Source of the DNA: Opisthocomus hoazin
Taxonomy: Eukaryota > Chordata > Aves > Opisthocomiformes > Opisthocomidae
Direction of reading: 5' to 3'
Length of the DNA stretch: 64,000 nucleotides
Assembly: GCF_030867145.1 (NCBI RefSeq)
Contig: NC_134415.1
Coordinates: forward strand, 11,882,417 to 11,946,416
Made by a program: the position numbers and the translations under genes. Numbering within the stretch: position 1 is the first letter of the stretch; each line of letters starts with the position of its first letter. The notes beneath the pieces are model-generated. The model was not told the DNA's origin, searched no databases, and saw nothing but the letters and a program-made list of their open reading frames with translations. Shown one piece after another: positions 1 through 14,030 of the stretch.

Positions 1-3000
1 TAGCAAGTCTAAATACAAAGCCATTAAAAATTCAGGAATAGAACAAAACCTGGAAGCAATAACTGCTTTAAATACAAAGGTATGAAGGTATCTATTTAGA
101 AGTTCTGTAGGACAGGACTATCTTAAAAAAAACCAAAACACAAAAAAACCATCTTATGAGTTTGGTAGTTCTATACCAGTAAATCATTTGATTTTACATT
201 TTGAAGTGTGAAAATAGTCTTTTGAAACTTTCTGCAGGGTTCTTATTTAGGACTTAACAGTCCTAAATAAACAGGACTGAAGTAGTGAGTTGGCATTCTG
301 GAACTTCTGTAAATTTCATGCAAATTGTGTTTAGTAATTAAGGGTAGGATTCATCTTGTATGGCTTCTGTGAAGTAAGGAAAACAGCAAAGATAAAATTG
401 GTTTTCAAGATAGGATTATTCTTCTACTGGGCGGATTTAATCATCCTGTTGAGGTAACATAGCAGGGGTAACACTCACTCAGGAAGAGAGTTCATTTATC
501 CCAGTATCCTGTTTCCAGGAATGGTCAAAGGGGAATGATATAAGTAGATGACAGACACACGCACACAGAGATATGTATTTATAAAAAAAAAAAAAACCAC
601 GCTTCCCACAGGTACTGCCTCCACTGCCTATCCTACTTTCCACTGAATATAACGTGTTGACTAGCTGTTAAGTGACTGAAGTTGGGACATGAATCCTATC
701 CAGAGTGTTTGGGGAAGGAATGAGAAACTTGATGAAATGTAAGCGATCTTCCCTTGCAAATGTTGCAATGGGTACTCGAGAGAGGAGCAAGCAGAATTTT
801 TCTTCTGAAAAAGCAGAGCTCCTCTGTTAAAGTAATACAAAATCTAAATAGATTCAAATCATGTTATTATTCCAGCAATAAAAATGCACACAGACTTTGT
901 TGCTAGAGCTCACAGTCACAGACTAGTAACTGTAAAAGGATGAAGGAAAGACAGAAAACATACTGTGAAAACACATTATTCTCTGAAAATAAATACCGGA
1001 GATTGCCAAGTGTTTCTCCACCTAGAAGCATTAGCTGATTATGTCAAGAACCTGAAAAAGGGAAAAGGAGCCCTCTTGGATCTCCAGAAAATGGTATATC
1101 TTGCACATGAAACAGTATGGAAGAATGTATGAAAGCAGTTCTGAGAAGTGGCCCTAAAATAGCTTGAGCTTGCCCGCACTGGAGTGGGAGCTACTGCAGT
1201 CAGTAACAAGAATGGAGAAATAGGTAGGGACAAAGAAAGCGTGTGAAACTGAGAACAGAAGGGCGGAACTGGAGATGATGGATAATGGTAAACTGATAGA
1301 TGCCTTCAAAAAGTGAAGTGATCAGGAGATCAAATGCAGAACATGACTTCGGCAAAGTTTTAAATGCTTGATCAGTATATATCTTTCAGTAGCAGCTTTC
1401 TGAGAGGCAGTCTTCATGCTCTTGTTACTGGATATATTGTAAAATCACATTTCTGGGACAGAGTGCTGTAGCTTTGTCTTCTGAAAAAAAGTTATCATTT
1501 CTGGAAGATTTTATAACTTAGTTCTCATGTACATTAATAAAAGCAGATCATGAAGCAGCAGGGTATCCTATTTGCATGGAAAATATTTTTTCCATGTGTT
1601 TTTCATGTTTTTGGTATGATCATAAATTGAATTTTGGACCTGGATGTGTGTTTTCTTGCTATACTTCTAGACTCTTTGTGCATTAGTTTCCATGGGGTTA
1701 AGAAATAACTGTATACTAGTGGTAACATTATTGAATTGGTAAAGCACTCAAGCTTTTTTAATAACAGATGCAAGGGTAAGTTTATATAAAATTTTGTGGG
1801 TTTGATAGGAAGTAACGGGCCCATCTGTAGTAACAGGCATTTCAAATTTACCTGTGACAACTACGTATTTGCCCAGTTTCCGTGGGATGCCTCTGAATTG
1901 CACATATATTTTTATATTTAATACAGGTTTTCTGAGAGATCTAAACTGAATTTTTCTTGTTTCTGTGTAAGCTGGAACCATTCTTGTGAGCTAGCCCCTA
2001 CACATACTTAGAAAAGCTTCAGAAAGACAATGTCGGACAAATTATAAACCCCTCAAGCTGTGCAGAAAGAAGATAGTGTCTGTGAAGGTTTTTGTATGCA
2101 TAGGCGTGTTTTAAAATATAGTCCTTTGTTGTTTTCTTCTCTGTTATTTTGTGGTTTTTTTTTCTCTGATTGTCACTGTCTGAGTTTCTAGGTTGTAGAT
2201 TAATGCTGAACACTACCCACTGTGTATTTGTGATTTGCGTTTTGTAATTAAGGGGAACAATGGGAGTCCGCTGGGTCTCGTTATATATAATGGTTGGTTT
2301 AATTTGTTTCACTTCTATCTTGTTAATTGTAAATTGATCATTAAGATTTGAATTCTAATCTGTCACCAGGGTTGTGAGTATTGAAGCTAGAGCAATGATC
2401 CTGGTTTTAATCACTGATGATGAGAAACAAATTTTATAATTTTGGTACATATTGCAGTTCATATATTTTAACACTGTATTTTATGGTGTTATAAATATTG
2501 TTAAATGACTTTTAGTGTAGTTTTACTGTTTGGACTATAATGTATAAATTATATTACTGGTTTGGCAACAGTAGGCATCCAACTGTGTGAGTTTAATTGA
2601 AGTAAAGAACACACACCCGGCTGAACTATTTCTCTGCATGTTTGGTTGCAGTCGTTGCGCTCAATACCAGGAATGAAGTGTTTGTTGAAGGTGGCCGTAC
2701 GAAGATGTGAAACGGTCTGTCTGAAGGATCAGTCATTAAAATCCTATGCAACAATACTGTGTCAGCAGAAAAGATGTCAGAGCATGTATTTAGTTGCTGT
2801 GCAAGTAAACAATTGATTTTAAGAGTAGGAAAAGGCAGTGCTTAAAAAGTGCTGCAATGCAAAAGGTGGTTCAGAGGAGTAAAGGCAGCATTGCCTTATC
2901 AGTGTGCAAAAGTTAGCTCATCCTAAAAATATGCGGAGACTGACTGAATTGTTACTATTTGTCATTTCCTGGTTCTTTGCCTCCAATATTTGAATGTTTT

Positions 3001-6000
3001 GGAGGAACTTGGTTTTCTTTTTTTCCAAGACTCTTCCAGCAAGGATGGTAAATAAAAACTTAAACTTATTTTTAAGTAGAAGCTGAGGCTTTCTTGGTAG
3101 TTGAATGGATCCAGAAGAATAGAGGGTATTTTGTTGTTGTCCCTGTCCTCCCCTCAGTCATCATCAATTCTTTTTAATACAGTGACAAGTAAATGAGATT
3201 TGGCAAAATCTATTACCCATCTAGTTACAAGCATGCATTTTACATTTTTATTTCCATGTGATGATGTAGCTTTGCTCTGTGCAGTTTCAAAATAATATTG
3301 ATTTCATACAGGTCTGCTGAGTCTACCAGATCTCAGGAGCACGCACAAATACATGAACATGACTGTAGGACTTGTGGGCCCAGCCTGAGTCTGCAGAAGT
3401 GCCACTCCATGCAGAGTTCAGCTCAGATGGCAGCACTGCAAATGTCTGCACGCTTCAGTTTCTTCGGAGTCCATCGCAGTTTACTACTCGGTCTGTTGGA
3501 CCTGGAGTAGCTCTTGCGGAGCAACATCGGCCTGCCCGTGCCGTGTCCTTTAGTTGTTCTGGATCCATCAGACACAGTGCTTAGTGCATAGATTTGTCTG
3601 ATGTCCCGCTGTCCCTGGCCTTAGGTGTGGGCTGTCTCTGGAGTTCAGGGCTGCGTACGCTGGCACCTGCCCCCCTCTCTCTACTGTCCCTGCTGTGGCT
3701 GCTCGGGAGCAGAGTGAGTCAGAAGCATTTACGCAGACCTGGTCCTGCCCCTGGCTGGGTGAAATTGTTACTCCTAGTATGAACATGCTATCACATTTAT
3801 TACAGTTGTTCAGGCTTATTACAATGATGGCTGGGTTTGGGTTTTTTTTTTAATCCAACAATTTCGAAGTTATTTAAATATCACATCGAACTAATTGTTC
3901 TCTTAGTCTTTGGAAACTGAAGTGGATGAGTGGCATATTTAAAGATGCAGGGGGAATCTTTGTCAGGTGATAATGAAGACTCCTGGTGCGCGGTGTTGTA
4001 TTGGGACCAGTGTTCTCGGTTTAATGCTGACACATGTGAACCTTTTAACATTGACCTTAGTAGTATTCTGCCCTTCATATGCGCTGTCCTCCAAAGTTTC
4101 AGTGTAATTAAGTACTTGAATCTGGGTGGTCAGACCCTTAGATATTTACTTGAAAGGGACATTGTGTAAATAATATTTTAACTGGAATGATTTTTTTTTT
4201 TTTTTCTGTAATTACAAAAGAGATGTTTTAGGAGAAAAGAGTGCAAGTAAAATGGTTCAAAGCATCAGGCATTTGGAGCTCTATTTTAGGGAAGAGAGAT
4301 CATGCTACTCATGTTTTCAATGAATTCAGTACTTTCTTTTGTTTCATTAATTGTAATGTTCAGTAGCGTTTTGGTTTTGGTTGGTTTGAATCCCTTGATC
4401 TTTCCAGAAGGACTTTGAGAACCTTCAAATGTGCTAGAGATGAGTAAGTCCCTTTAGAACTTTAAGATTTTTACCACCCTGAAAGTTGCTTCTGCTGTTT
4501 CCATGAATGAGACAGCCACATATAAATACAGAAAAAAGAAGCAGAATCACCCAGCTGGGAAACCCTACAAGCATGATAATTTACAGTATTCCCACATGAC
4601 AAATGCTGTTGTTGCATTTTGCTGGCAAAAAAAAGGAATGCAATCTTGAGTTTAGGCTCTATTGCCACTTGCTTGGGCTTTGTTACATCAGGTCTCTGCT
4701 GAGCTGCTCTTCAGTGAACCTTTGCTTTTATTCACTGATTGTCTTTCTTACAGTACCAGTGTCAAGTACAGGCTGCATTCATACTGTGTGATAACAATTG
4801 GTCCAACTGACAGTTCTTTGTTAATGCTAACAATTAAGTTACTAGTATTTCTGTTAAATGATCGGTGTAAAAATTCGAGTTCAGTTACCCTCCTGTAACA
4901 TCCTGCCCACTGTTACATACTTGTGCCTTTAATTTTGATGTACAGATACATCAGCACAATTCTGATGCATTTGTCAGTGATGTTCCTTAATAGAGCTGTA
5001 ACTCCCTGTCTAAATTCAATTACAGACAGTCTTCTTCCAAAGTTTCCCTTGCTAAGTTCTTACAGATTCACAGATGATATCATGTATTGTTCTCTATTTA
5101 AACATGAAAAGATTATGTTGTCATTTCCAGATTTGACTTGTCAGTGTAACAACATGTTTTGAGGGAGGAGTATTCCTTCCCCCCTGCACTTTGTTGTATT
5201 TTTCAGAATGTCAGTTGTTGTTGCATTCTGTAACAGCCAGGAAGGTAAAGTATCTTTCTGCTGTAACTGCAGCATATTTAAGTTTATGATTTAAAGATAT
5301 CTCTGAAGCTTTTTAACCTCAAGATCTGGAGTGGCAGATGCCATAAAACAAATTTGCTTGCTTTTGATTCTTACTTTCTGATGGTATAGCAGATTCTGAC
5401 ATGTTCTCATTAACCTTTTCCAAAGAGTTAAACTGTACAAGTGCATAATGTATATTTTATCACTGAGATTTTTTCCTGATATTAAGAAACAGCTCATGCT
5501 TGTTTCTCCATGGGCTGATGGTTAGAGATGTAGCAAGTAGCAGTCCCAGGTCATTCATGGATCTGGTGTATCTGCTCACTCGTGAAGAATAAGAATTGCT
5601 AGAAGTGACTAATTTTCTTAAAGGCTGTGCCGAGTTTTATGTAGATTAGGGTGTGCCTTTGTGATTTGTCCCTTGTTTCTTAAGGTTTTATTCATTTTCC
5701 CCTGAATGTGTTTTTTTGAGGGTGTTTTTTTGTTTGTTTGTTTTAATCTGTGTAATGGTTTTTGGGCATATTAGGTTAATAAAGTTTCTAAAACAGTACT
5801 ACTATTGAGAGTTCAACCTGTACAGTGCGGTAAAGGTTAAATGAGTTTTTAGTAGCCATTTTTTAAATTAGATGTTAGCTTTTACTAATAAAGAACTTGA
5901 AATGCGTTTTCAAAATGCTGGCCAAATTCTTGTTTAACAAGTATGAATTTACATTTATTGATCTTATTTAACATCAACACATAATTCCAAATGACATGCC

Positions 6001-6264
6001 TGTTTAAATTAGGCTGAAATTAGCATAACCAACCTATGACTGAGTGATTGCCATTGGCATATTTACCAGATACCCTTCAGCATCGTGTTCTTTTGTCTTA
6101 AGATTATTTGAAACAGTATTTTGTTTCTGTAAGTTCTAGTAATAGCCTGTTTATGCATTACATATACATGTATGAAATTTAGTAAGTGCTGAAGCCACAT
6201 ATTGATGGCACGCTGCAGGATGAAATCTGACAACATCCATCATCACTGTGTTTTACTTTTGTAG
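1..6264 (+). other. SDCCAG8: SDCCAG8 intron (3' part), upstream of the first visible exon
   Basis: AT-rich sequence ending in a clean splice acceptor (pyrimidine-rich stretch then TTTTGTAG at 6257-6264). I translated the open stretches by eye and found no coiled-coil coding exon, so this looks like the 3' part of an intron whose 5' end lies before the window. It holds short poly-A/poly-T runs (for example 586-597 and 4190-4206) and many short chance frames. A very small exon could have been missed. Confidence 0.6.
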
Positions 6265-6396
6265 ATCTGAAGTCAACCAGCTTAGTCAGGAAAAAGAGTA
6301 TCTTCGTGGCAGATTGGAGAAGATGCAGAAACGGAATGATGAATTGGACCAACAATGTGTCCAGCATGGGAGAATGCATGAGAGGATGAAGTTGAG
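6265..6396 (+). CDS. SDCCAG8: SDCCAG8 coding exon (coiled-coil segment), third from the end as seen here
   Basis: This 132-nt exon encodes 43 whole codons plus split codons at both ends, beginning SEVNQLSQEKEYLRG and ending GRMHERMKL. It is flanked by a TTTTGTAG acceptor and a GAG|GTAGGA donor. The peptide is rich in Glu, Lys, Gln and Arg with leucine/methionine heptad spacing, as in a long coiled coil. I recognise the segment with QKRNDELDQQCVQHGR as the C-terminal region of SDCCAG8 (serologically defined colon cancer antigen 8, also NPHP10), a centrosome and distal-appendage protein of about 713 residues in human. It is needed for ciliogenesis and mutated in nephronophthisis and Bardet-Biedl-type ciliopathy. 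The donor leaves AG, which joins G of the 42644 exon to make Arg, so the reading frame continues across a 36-kb intron. The neighbouring AKT3 on the opposite strand supports the identity by synteny. Confidence 0.88.
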
Positions 6397-6706
6397 GTAG
6401 GAGGTCCTGTTAATCTGTCAGTATGTGGTATGCTCCCCTGTACCTGTTGTGTTGTGTAAACATAAAAATGACACTAGGTTGTCTGAAAGTAATACTCTTT
6501 CCGTATGAAAATGACCACCCCTTCCCCCTTTCCAAGCATTCTGTCAAGTTTTTTTTTATAACATCTTTTGCTTGTGCCATTTTGGGTAAATAGAGGGGAA
6601 GCTTGAACAACACAGTCTTCCAAAGAATTTGAGCCTAGTACATATGTGTGTGGGCTGCTTCGGCTGTTCTCTGCTCTAAGTTGGATGAATTGTCTTACCA
6701 TATTAC

Positions 6707-6725
6707 AAAAAAAAAAAAAAAAAAA
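6707..6725. repeat. Poly-A run (19 A) followed by a purine tract
   Basis: Nineteen consecutive A residues followed by a G/A-rich stretch to about 6750. There is no recognisable retroposed sequence upstream, so it is treated as simple sequence rather than a retrogene tail. Confidence 0.9.
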
Positions 6726-7785
6726 GGGAGGGGGGAAAGAGAGAGGAGGTTAATCAGTAAGATGAATGTAGAGTACAGATGTGGATTCAGTTATGCCATG
6801 TAATAGGTGTGTTTTTTGGTTTTACCGTCTTACCTTTCTCAGTAATATTAATCTTGTATAAACAGACAAATCTTACTGAAGATCTTAGTAACCAGAGAAC
6901 TATTAACAGCTCCCAGGCATCACTAGCCTTTCAGAGAAGCAGCAATTTCCTCCAGAAGAGCTGGGAGCAGCTACAGCAAGACTAATATGAAATATTTCCA
7001 CCAATACCGATTGACTGTTCTGGCCAGAGTGTCCAGACTGCTAATGCCTTGTGCTGCAATTTGTACTAGATGGCCTTGAAGATTACTGTGCAGACTTTTC
7101 TTTTTGGTACCGGAAAGTTCATCTCTGCTCTCTTGTTCTGTTTTCCACTCCATAATTCAGTGTAACGGGCACTGGAAAGAGCTTAGGCATGGTTTGGGAG
7201 GTGGAGGATAAAGTAGGGAGATGGCTGAGAGGCAATTCTGCAAACCCGATCAGCCAGGCTACCTCTTGTCAGTAGTGAAAGGCAAAATGCAGTTTAACTT
7301 CATTTGGACTAGATAGTCCTGGCTGGGCAAATTTCTGTTTGCTTTTTTGACCGCTGACCACTTGATAGGAACAGAGCTTGCATATACTGAAGCAGTCAGT
7401 CTTGTATGCTCATTTTTTTCCAAGTGTTCATTTTTGTAATTTTTTTTTGTTGCCATCTTTTCATTCTCTGTCCGTATCAGCTTATTTTGTACAAGCTTTC
7501 TGTACGTTGTTTTCAATCTTCAAGACCCCCTTCTTTCTTCTTCTTTGTCAGATTTCGGTCTGTACCTCATCTTGTTCTTCTGTAACTCAGGACTGTCATT
7601 ATCTTTTATAGTTCAGAGAACAAAGAAATTCAAAATGCTATGACTGTGTCCCTAAGCTGTGTGGCTACATGAGCTTTCTGTTCATCTCACCTCCCTTTTG
7701 GTGTCTTTACTTGTGGTGGATTCTTAGCATATGGGTAACATGCACTGAGGACTCAGGTTTACTTTTTGGGGGGGAAAAAGGTTGG

Positions 7786-7812
7786 TTTGTTTGTTTGTTT
7801 GTTTGTTTTTTT
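7786..7812. repeat. (TTTG)n microsatellite
   Basis: Five consecutive TTTG units grading into a T-run, in the large SDCCAG8 intron. Confidence 0.9.
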
Positions 7813-8167
7813 CTTTCTCCTAGCTGTTCTCCTGTAGAATTATTGATATCTAGTTGAATTTAACTTGTAAGTTTTTCGGACAACCTTTCCTCTGTCAGAA
7901 TCAAGTAGATGTACTGGAAAATGTTGCTCATTCTTTGCTGCAGCAGCAATGGTTATACACTAGAAAAGACTGAAAGCATTAATCCAGAACAGAAGAGTGG
8001 TTTGAAAGCAGAGTGGTCATGCTGCAGGCAGTGCCTTACCTTCTGCTGCTGTTTTGATGACAACAAAAAGAGAAAACAGGACAGTGATAACATTTGTCTT
8101 ATTTAATATTTTACAATATGTAAATATGGCAGACATTGTCAAGTATTTGAATGATGAACAGTATACT

Positions 8168-8247
8168 TTACCCGGATTTTAAGAGGGCACTCTTTTAACA
8201 TATTTGTAATGATGATCTTGCATTATATTCATTTAAAATCCGGGTAA
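8168..8247. repeat. Perfect 15-bp inverted repeat with 50-nt spacer
   Basis: The left arm at 8168-8182 (TTACCCGGATTTTAA) is the exact reverse complement of the right arm at 8233-8247. The spacer also has a small AAGAG/CTCTT hairpin at 8181-8194. No flanking target-site duplication is visible. It could be a short non-autonomous DNA-transposon remnant, or a chance or structural hairpin in the pre-mRNA. Confidence 0.75.
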
Positions 8248-11200
8248 TAAATGAAAAGGCTGATATAATAAACTGCTTTAAAAATTCAGTTTAATCTAGT
8301 TTTAGTTGCCATGGGAGAACTGTAATAGATTTTCAGTATCAGTTCCCAAATGCTATAAATTTGCTATGAATTATTAAGATCTGGGTGAAGAAAAGCAGAA
8401 AGTATAACTACTGCAACAAATCAGTCTCCTCATTCCTTATATTTATGTTGAAGGACTTCCACCAAATAAAAACAGTGATTTTTCTCATCTGATTTTGAAA
8501 ATAGAGATTGGACTATGCTGTTTAGTAAAGGGAGAAGAACAAATAATGTCTTTTCCATCAGATTTTCATCCATCACTCAGATATTAATAATGACAGCAAA
8601 ATAAGATTAAGGATGATACCTTGTTAACACAATATGTTTCCGCTTTGTGTGCAGCTACAAATGACACTGGTCTTTTTGCAATACAATCCCGCAAAGTGAG
8701 TTCCTACCTAATTTTCTAGCTATTGTTATTCTGGCCCTCTTTAGAAAGTTTCTTGTAATCAAAACAATTTTGACTTAACTTGGGACTTAACATTTGCATT
8801 TGAATAATAAGGAATTGTGCTATTTGTTTAAAAAGAAATCTCTGTCACTACTTGTATTCTCCTAGGAGAACATGACAGGCCCTGATATGACTATTTTGTG
8901 GAAGGACCAAGATCTAATTGATCAATCAGTATTTCTTTTTGGAGTATCTATGTTTTGGCACTTGTGATAGTTGCATTTCTGAAAGTGAATGAGAGAACTC
9001 TTTCTCTGCCATTCCTTTCTTTCCGTCTGAATATGTGCTGCAAATGAGTATAGTCTAAAATGATATAAGCAGGTTTTAAAGAAAGAGATTAGTTTGAATT
9101 GCAATCATTAAAGATGATTTTGAATCAGCCATTTCAATGTAATGCAAATATCCATCCCGTTCAGTGTGTTTTTGCTCATTGAAGTACAGCATTAAAAGAA
9201 GTCGATGTCCATCTAAATGATAGAGTTGACACGTGCTGTTGGGGCAAACTTGAACTGAAAGATGCAGGGTTTGCAGGACGAGGGTGACACGTTGAGGCTG
9301 CAGTGAGGTCTTCATTTAATGCTATTAAGCTAGCAACCGTGTGGATCTTTGCTTTACATTACATGAACTATTTTTTTTACATTGGTTTGTTCTTTTTTTG
9401 ATATTTTTTGCAGCTATGTACTTTTCATTTTAGACAGTGATTTGTTTAGCTAAGTAGATTATCTCGAAAGTATTAATTAATGTGGCACAGGGTCACTGAT
9501 GTGCCACTGGAGATGAGCTGGTCAGCATGTGTGACTTTATGGATCTGAATCTTGGAGAAATAAATTCTTGTCTGTTACGTGGCAAAGAGTACATTGGCAT
9601 AAATTTTCAACCTCAAAACAAATTTTATCATTAAATTCTTCAGATTATCCTTCTGTAGATATGTGTTCGTAGTAGAAATTAGCAGGTAGCAGAAAGTGCA
9701 GAATTTCTTATAAGGCAGCTATAAAGATAGAAAACTAGCAAAGAATAAAAAGAATATGTAGCAAAAATAAAAGGTTAAACTACCATTCTGTTTTCCTTCT
9801 GTGCTCCACTCCACAAAAAATAGATTCCAGAGGAAGGAAAATCCAAAATCAGATGAATTGGGTAACTGTACAAATAATGTTGGTTCTTTCTCTCCTTTTT
9901 CTGTTTTCAAACTGAATTCCAGGGCATGTGTTTTCACCTCTGTAGTTAGACCAGTTCTGTAAATGCAGATCCAGTCGTTTCTCACAAGCTCTTTTCGAGT
10001 TTGGAAGCAAGAAGAGAAAGACAAGGATCTGCCTAAACCTATTACTGATAGAACATATTTATGAATAAGTAATATTTGCCCAAGCTGCGATAGGTCAGGA
10101 TTTCATCAGACTATTTAAGCTTTCACTGAACTTAGTTAACAACTCTTATAGGTACAACGTTCAATTACAGCTTTTATTTTCTGCGTCTGTTCTTCTCGTT
10201 AAGCAAGTGTTTGATTGCAAGTCATCTATTTAGAGAATTTCTTCTGTGGACAGCCAGTGTCTAAAATGGGGAGCATTTAATTTAATATGACTAGCTTTTT
10301 CCTGTGTACGTTTCCTGTCAAAGACCCAGATGATGTGTGGAAATATAGCAAATATGAAGTAGTGTCTTCAAATAGGAGAAGAAAATACTAGGCAATTGCT
10401 TTCTTTTTTTCAAGATGAGCCAGCCATACCTTTACTTTTTATCAAGCAGCAAAAAAGAGCATATGGACAGTAGTTTGTGTGAAGTATGAGGCTCTTTTGA
10501 AATCTTTTTAGTAAAACATATATTTGGAAGCTTCTAATGAGTTTTTCCCAAAGTAAGTTCAGTATATGGGATCTGGGGCTATGACTTTTCTCTAAAACTT
10601 CAGTTTTGGTGATTAGAATTGGTATGACTGTTACTTTTGCTGTAATGCGTGTGATCACTATACAATCTGTGTAACATTAACAATAATAATACATTTTATG
10701 CAAATTTGTATGGTGATTTTTGCTGTGGTGGCTTTTTGGGGGCGACAGAGTTGCATGTATTTCGACTGTATTTTTGGTAGCTAAAGTTAAAAAGAAGAGC
10801 CTACAGGACTGGCAGTTTGGGGCAGATGTGTGTCTATTCCTCAGGCATCAGTGGTTGTAAGTTAACTATAAAAATGTTACAACCATCTGTGTAACAAGAC
10901 GGCAGAGATCTGCTCTCGCCTGTTACTATAAATAAGAAGGAGATTTGTTTGACTTCATAGACATTGGATTTATAAAGACTATATGTGTCAAATTGTAACT
11001 ACGTGCCATGTTGCTGAGATGTGTCTGCAGCCAACTACCTGGGGTGTCTTCCCCTTCAGACATTCTAGTGTAGTGCAGCAACTGTGCTGAAATGTCTGTA
11101 TAGCACAACATGTGACAAATGATATTTGTTTTCTACCTATGGGGAAATCTTATGGATAAGCTTATCTGGAAGAGTAGCTAAAATGGATTCTTAAATGGAC

Positions 11201-11570
11201 CACTCGAGGAGTTAGAGAGAAAACGTGACATTCAGTTTAACAATGATTTTAAAGGGTTTGCCCAGCATTAAATTTATTTTTTGTTGTTGTTACTGAGTGA
11301 TGGTGTATGAGATATCATGTATGCATGAGTGAACACACATATATGAGAATTGAGGCATATATATATTGAGAATATACCAGCAGTTTCAAGTAACTGATAC
11401 CTAAAATCACAATAGCTGGTTTGCTGTCACTGTTACAATTCTGAACATAGATTTTGGATTTCTTTGGCAAATCTTCAGTAGAACAATTGATCAAAATTAT
11501 TTTTGATAACTGGAGCAATCAAGCTGCATTTAAAATTTTACATTTTCTCCCTAAAGCTTTTGTACATTTT

Positions 11571-11587
11571 TGTGTGTGTGTGTGTGT
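11571..11587. repeat. (TG)n microsatellite
   Basis: About eight TG dinucleotides, in the large SDCCAG8 intron. Confidence 0.9.
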
Positions 11588-12899
11588 TTTCAAGAAATAA
11601 TGATGGGAGTAGCATAGTTTTGATCATTGCCTAAAAGGGCTTTGTTTTTTGCCAGTCCAGTTCATTCTTTGTTGAATATATTGTGTTCCTTATTTTTGTT
11701 TTACCGATAGGTTGGTATTTTTTTTAAGTAACAGTGAGGCAATTGTTACTGCCTTTTTGCTAGATCAATCATCTGTTTTGAAATGCAATTATAGAATAAA
11801 AATGCACTATATTGTGGCTTATTAGTTCAAAATGCATTAACTTTTATGTTGAAAACAGAGCTTTACATATGCAGTGTCCATAATATCTTTGATATCAAAG
11901 TTGCCTCAGTGTTTGAAGAGCAGTATGCTCCACTTTTTCCTGAGCATCATTTTTCATACCCACCTATCTTTGGTGTGGTTTTGCTGTCTGGAGACAGACC
12001 TGTTTCTGTAGCCTTTCAGGCAAGGAGTTTGTAAAAAGCTTTGTGGTCACTGTGTCTGGCCTTGCGGTGCAGCCAGATAAAACTCTTAACTCTGTCCAGA
12101 GTGTGGGGTTGTCACAATTACTTAATTTTTTATTACTATTTAATAGACTCACATTTTAGATTGAGAAGTGTACACTCCAGAGGAATACTATTAGGAAATA
12201 CTCAATGAATGATGTGTACACACTAAGACACATAAGCATATATATGTTGCAAATCGTGCCAGAGTCTGAAAGTGCATTTGGCTTTTCTTTAACGTTTATG
12301 TGTTTACGCACAGTTCACATGGTCTGGAATAGAAACTGGATGTTCAAAATCTCTTCCTCTCCAATTTGCTATTTGTCTATGTGTTTGTCTATTCCCCACA
12401 CACACACTTTAAGTAGATGTCTATCTGTAGTATGTATATAAATGCATGTATTATTTATACTTTTATATGTATAATATTCCAATTCTAAATAGTTTATAAG
12501 TTATATAAGATTATATGACACCAAATACTGTTTTTAAAGATTTATTTCCCAACTATTTCAACAGTAGACACATAAAGCAAAAATTATGTTGGTTGTTAGA
12601 AAACCTGGAAATGTATACAGAGAGTGAAATACAGTGTCCTCAGAAAACACTGCAAAATAGCGTGCAGAGAAGTTGTTAGCTTTCATAAGAAGCAAATGAC
12701 AAGCGAAGGAAAATATCACACCCAACTTTCAGACAGATGTTTAGGGGACTTACTAATGTTCTGTAAGATGTATTCTAGGTCACAGAGTACTGTGTTCCTC
12801 TACTGCAACTAAGTGAGTGTGTGTGTGTATTAAATATATGTACTTGTATATACAGCGTTTACAGATGTATATTCCTTTGAGAATGTGTTGAGCTCTGAT

Positions 12900-14030
12900 G
12901 TAAAAGTCATTAGGCCTCGCTGCTCCAATTTGGACAACTGTTTCCAGCACCACTGATCTTCTGATTGGGATCCTTCTTATTTTGATCGGAATTTATTTGT
13001 GTTCAGTTTGAACCTACTTGTCCTTGAGCCAAAATTGGGATAAGTAGTTCTTTGTTCTACTTTTATTTTGTGTGCACTGAGAAATGCAGATAATTATAGA
13101 CAATGGTTCTATCTGTTCAGTCCTACTGCGCATTAATAAGTGAAGCCTTTCTGTTTTGTTGTTCTTTTTGCAATAAACTCTCCATCACCCTCAGTTTTCT
13201 GATTGTCGATCTTTTTTGAATGTGGGCAATCAGAACTGTCTACAGAGTGCTGGATGAGGGTATTTGAGTATCTTGTATGGTGGAATTAATGTATTTACTG
13301 GAAATTTCCTTGACTGGTCGATCCTACGATCACGTTTGCCTTTGACAGCTGCATAATATTGGCAACTGATAATCCTTCTCTATCCAAGAATTGCATCCAG
13401 GACCTCCTCCTCCCAAGTAAATTCAAGTTCTTAGCTGAGACTTTTGCTGTGATCTGAGAATGCGTAAAATCCCTCGTGTAAGACTTTGTACTGTAAAATT
13501 TCATCCAGTTTCTGATGTTTGAATCTTCTGAGTCATCTGTTTCTTTCTATGAAATATCCCAGACCTTCTATAAGCTGATGACATCTCTTAAATTTATCAG
13601 CCCACTCCCACTTTTTGTGCTGAGTCATAATTCAAAATATTCAAAAATCTGTTCAAACTTGAAGAAATCCTCTTGTAATTCTTCCTCACCTTCGATTGTA
13701 CTTGTCGGCTGTGCTCTTTATTTTAGTCCGTTACAACAGCTTAGTTAACAATTGCTGATGGGGCGTGACATTTAAAGTTTTGCTGAAGTTCATGTAGCTA
13801 AGATTTATTGCATTTCCTTTGTCAAAAAAATCAGCTGTCAAAGAATTTAGGATTGATGTGACAGAATCTGCTTGGTCTAACTTAAGTTTCAGTATCTCAT
13901 GCTTTCCAGGTACCTTCATTTCCTTACGTATTCTTCCCCCTTCAAAATCTGTTGTAGGCTTTTCATGCATTTGGGGTCATGTTAATGGGCGAATAATTAT
14001 CTGAATTACCTTCTTTAAGAATTAGTTAAT
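12900..14030 (-). mobile_element. Old degenerate CR1/L3-like LINE fragment with reverse-transcriptase remnant
   Basis: The minus-strand translation of 13731-13970 contains a run ending YMNFSKTLNVTPHQQLLTKLL. This follows the CR1/L3-clade reverse-transcriptase motif A pattern (a Tyr-x-Asp-Phe-Ser-Lys-x-x-Asp core, then a conserved PHxxLL). The catalytic Asp of the usual DFSKAFD is replaced, by Asn in the first position and by Asn in the second, so the copy is dead. Plus-strand phrasing at about 13,180-13,720 also looks like the reverse complement of old CR1/L3 copies in other vertebrates. The element is much more diverged than the three CR1 copies with ATTCTGTG tails. The outer borders are approximate; the motif A part is the best supported. 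Confidence 0.6.

Noticed and set aside
6707..6750. Poly-A followed by purines as a processed-pseudogene tail
   Set aside because: The upstream sequence has no coding similarity, and there is no target-site duplication.
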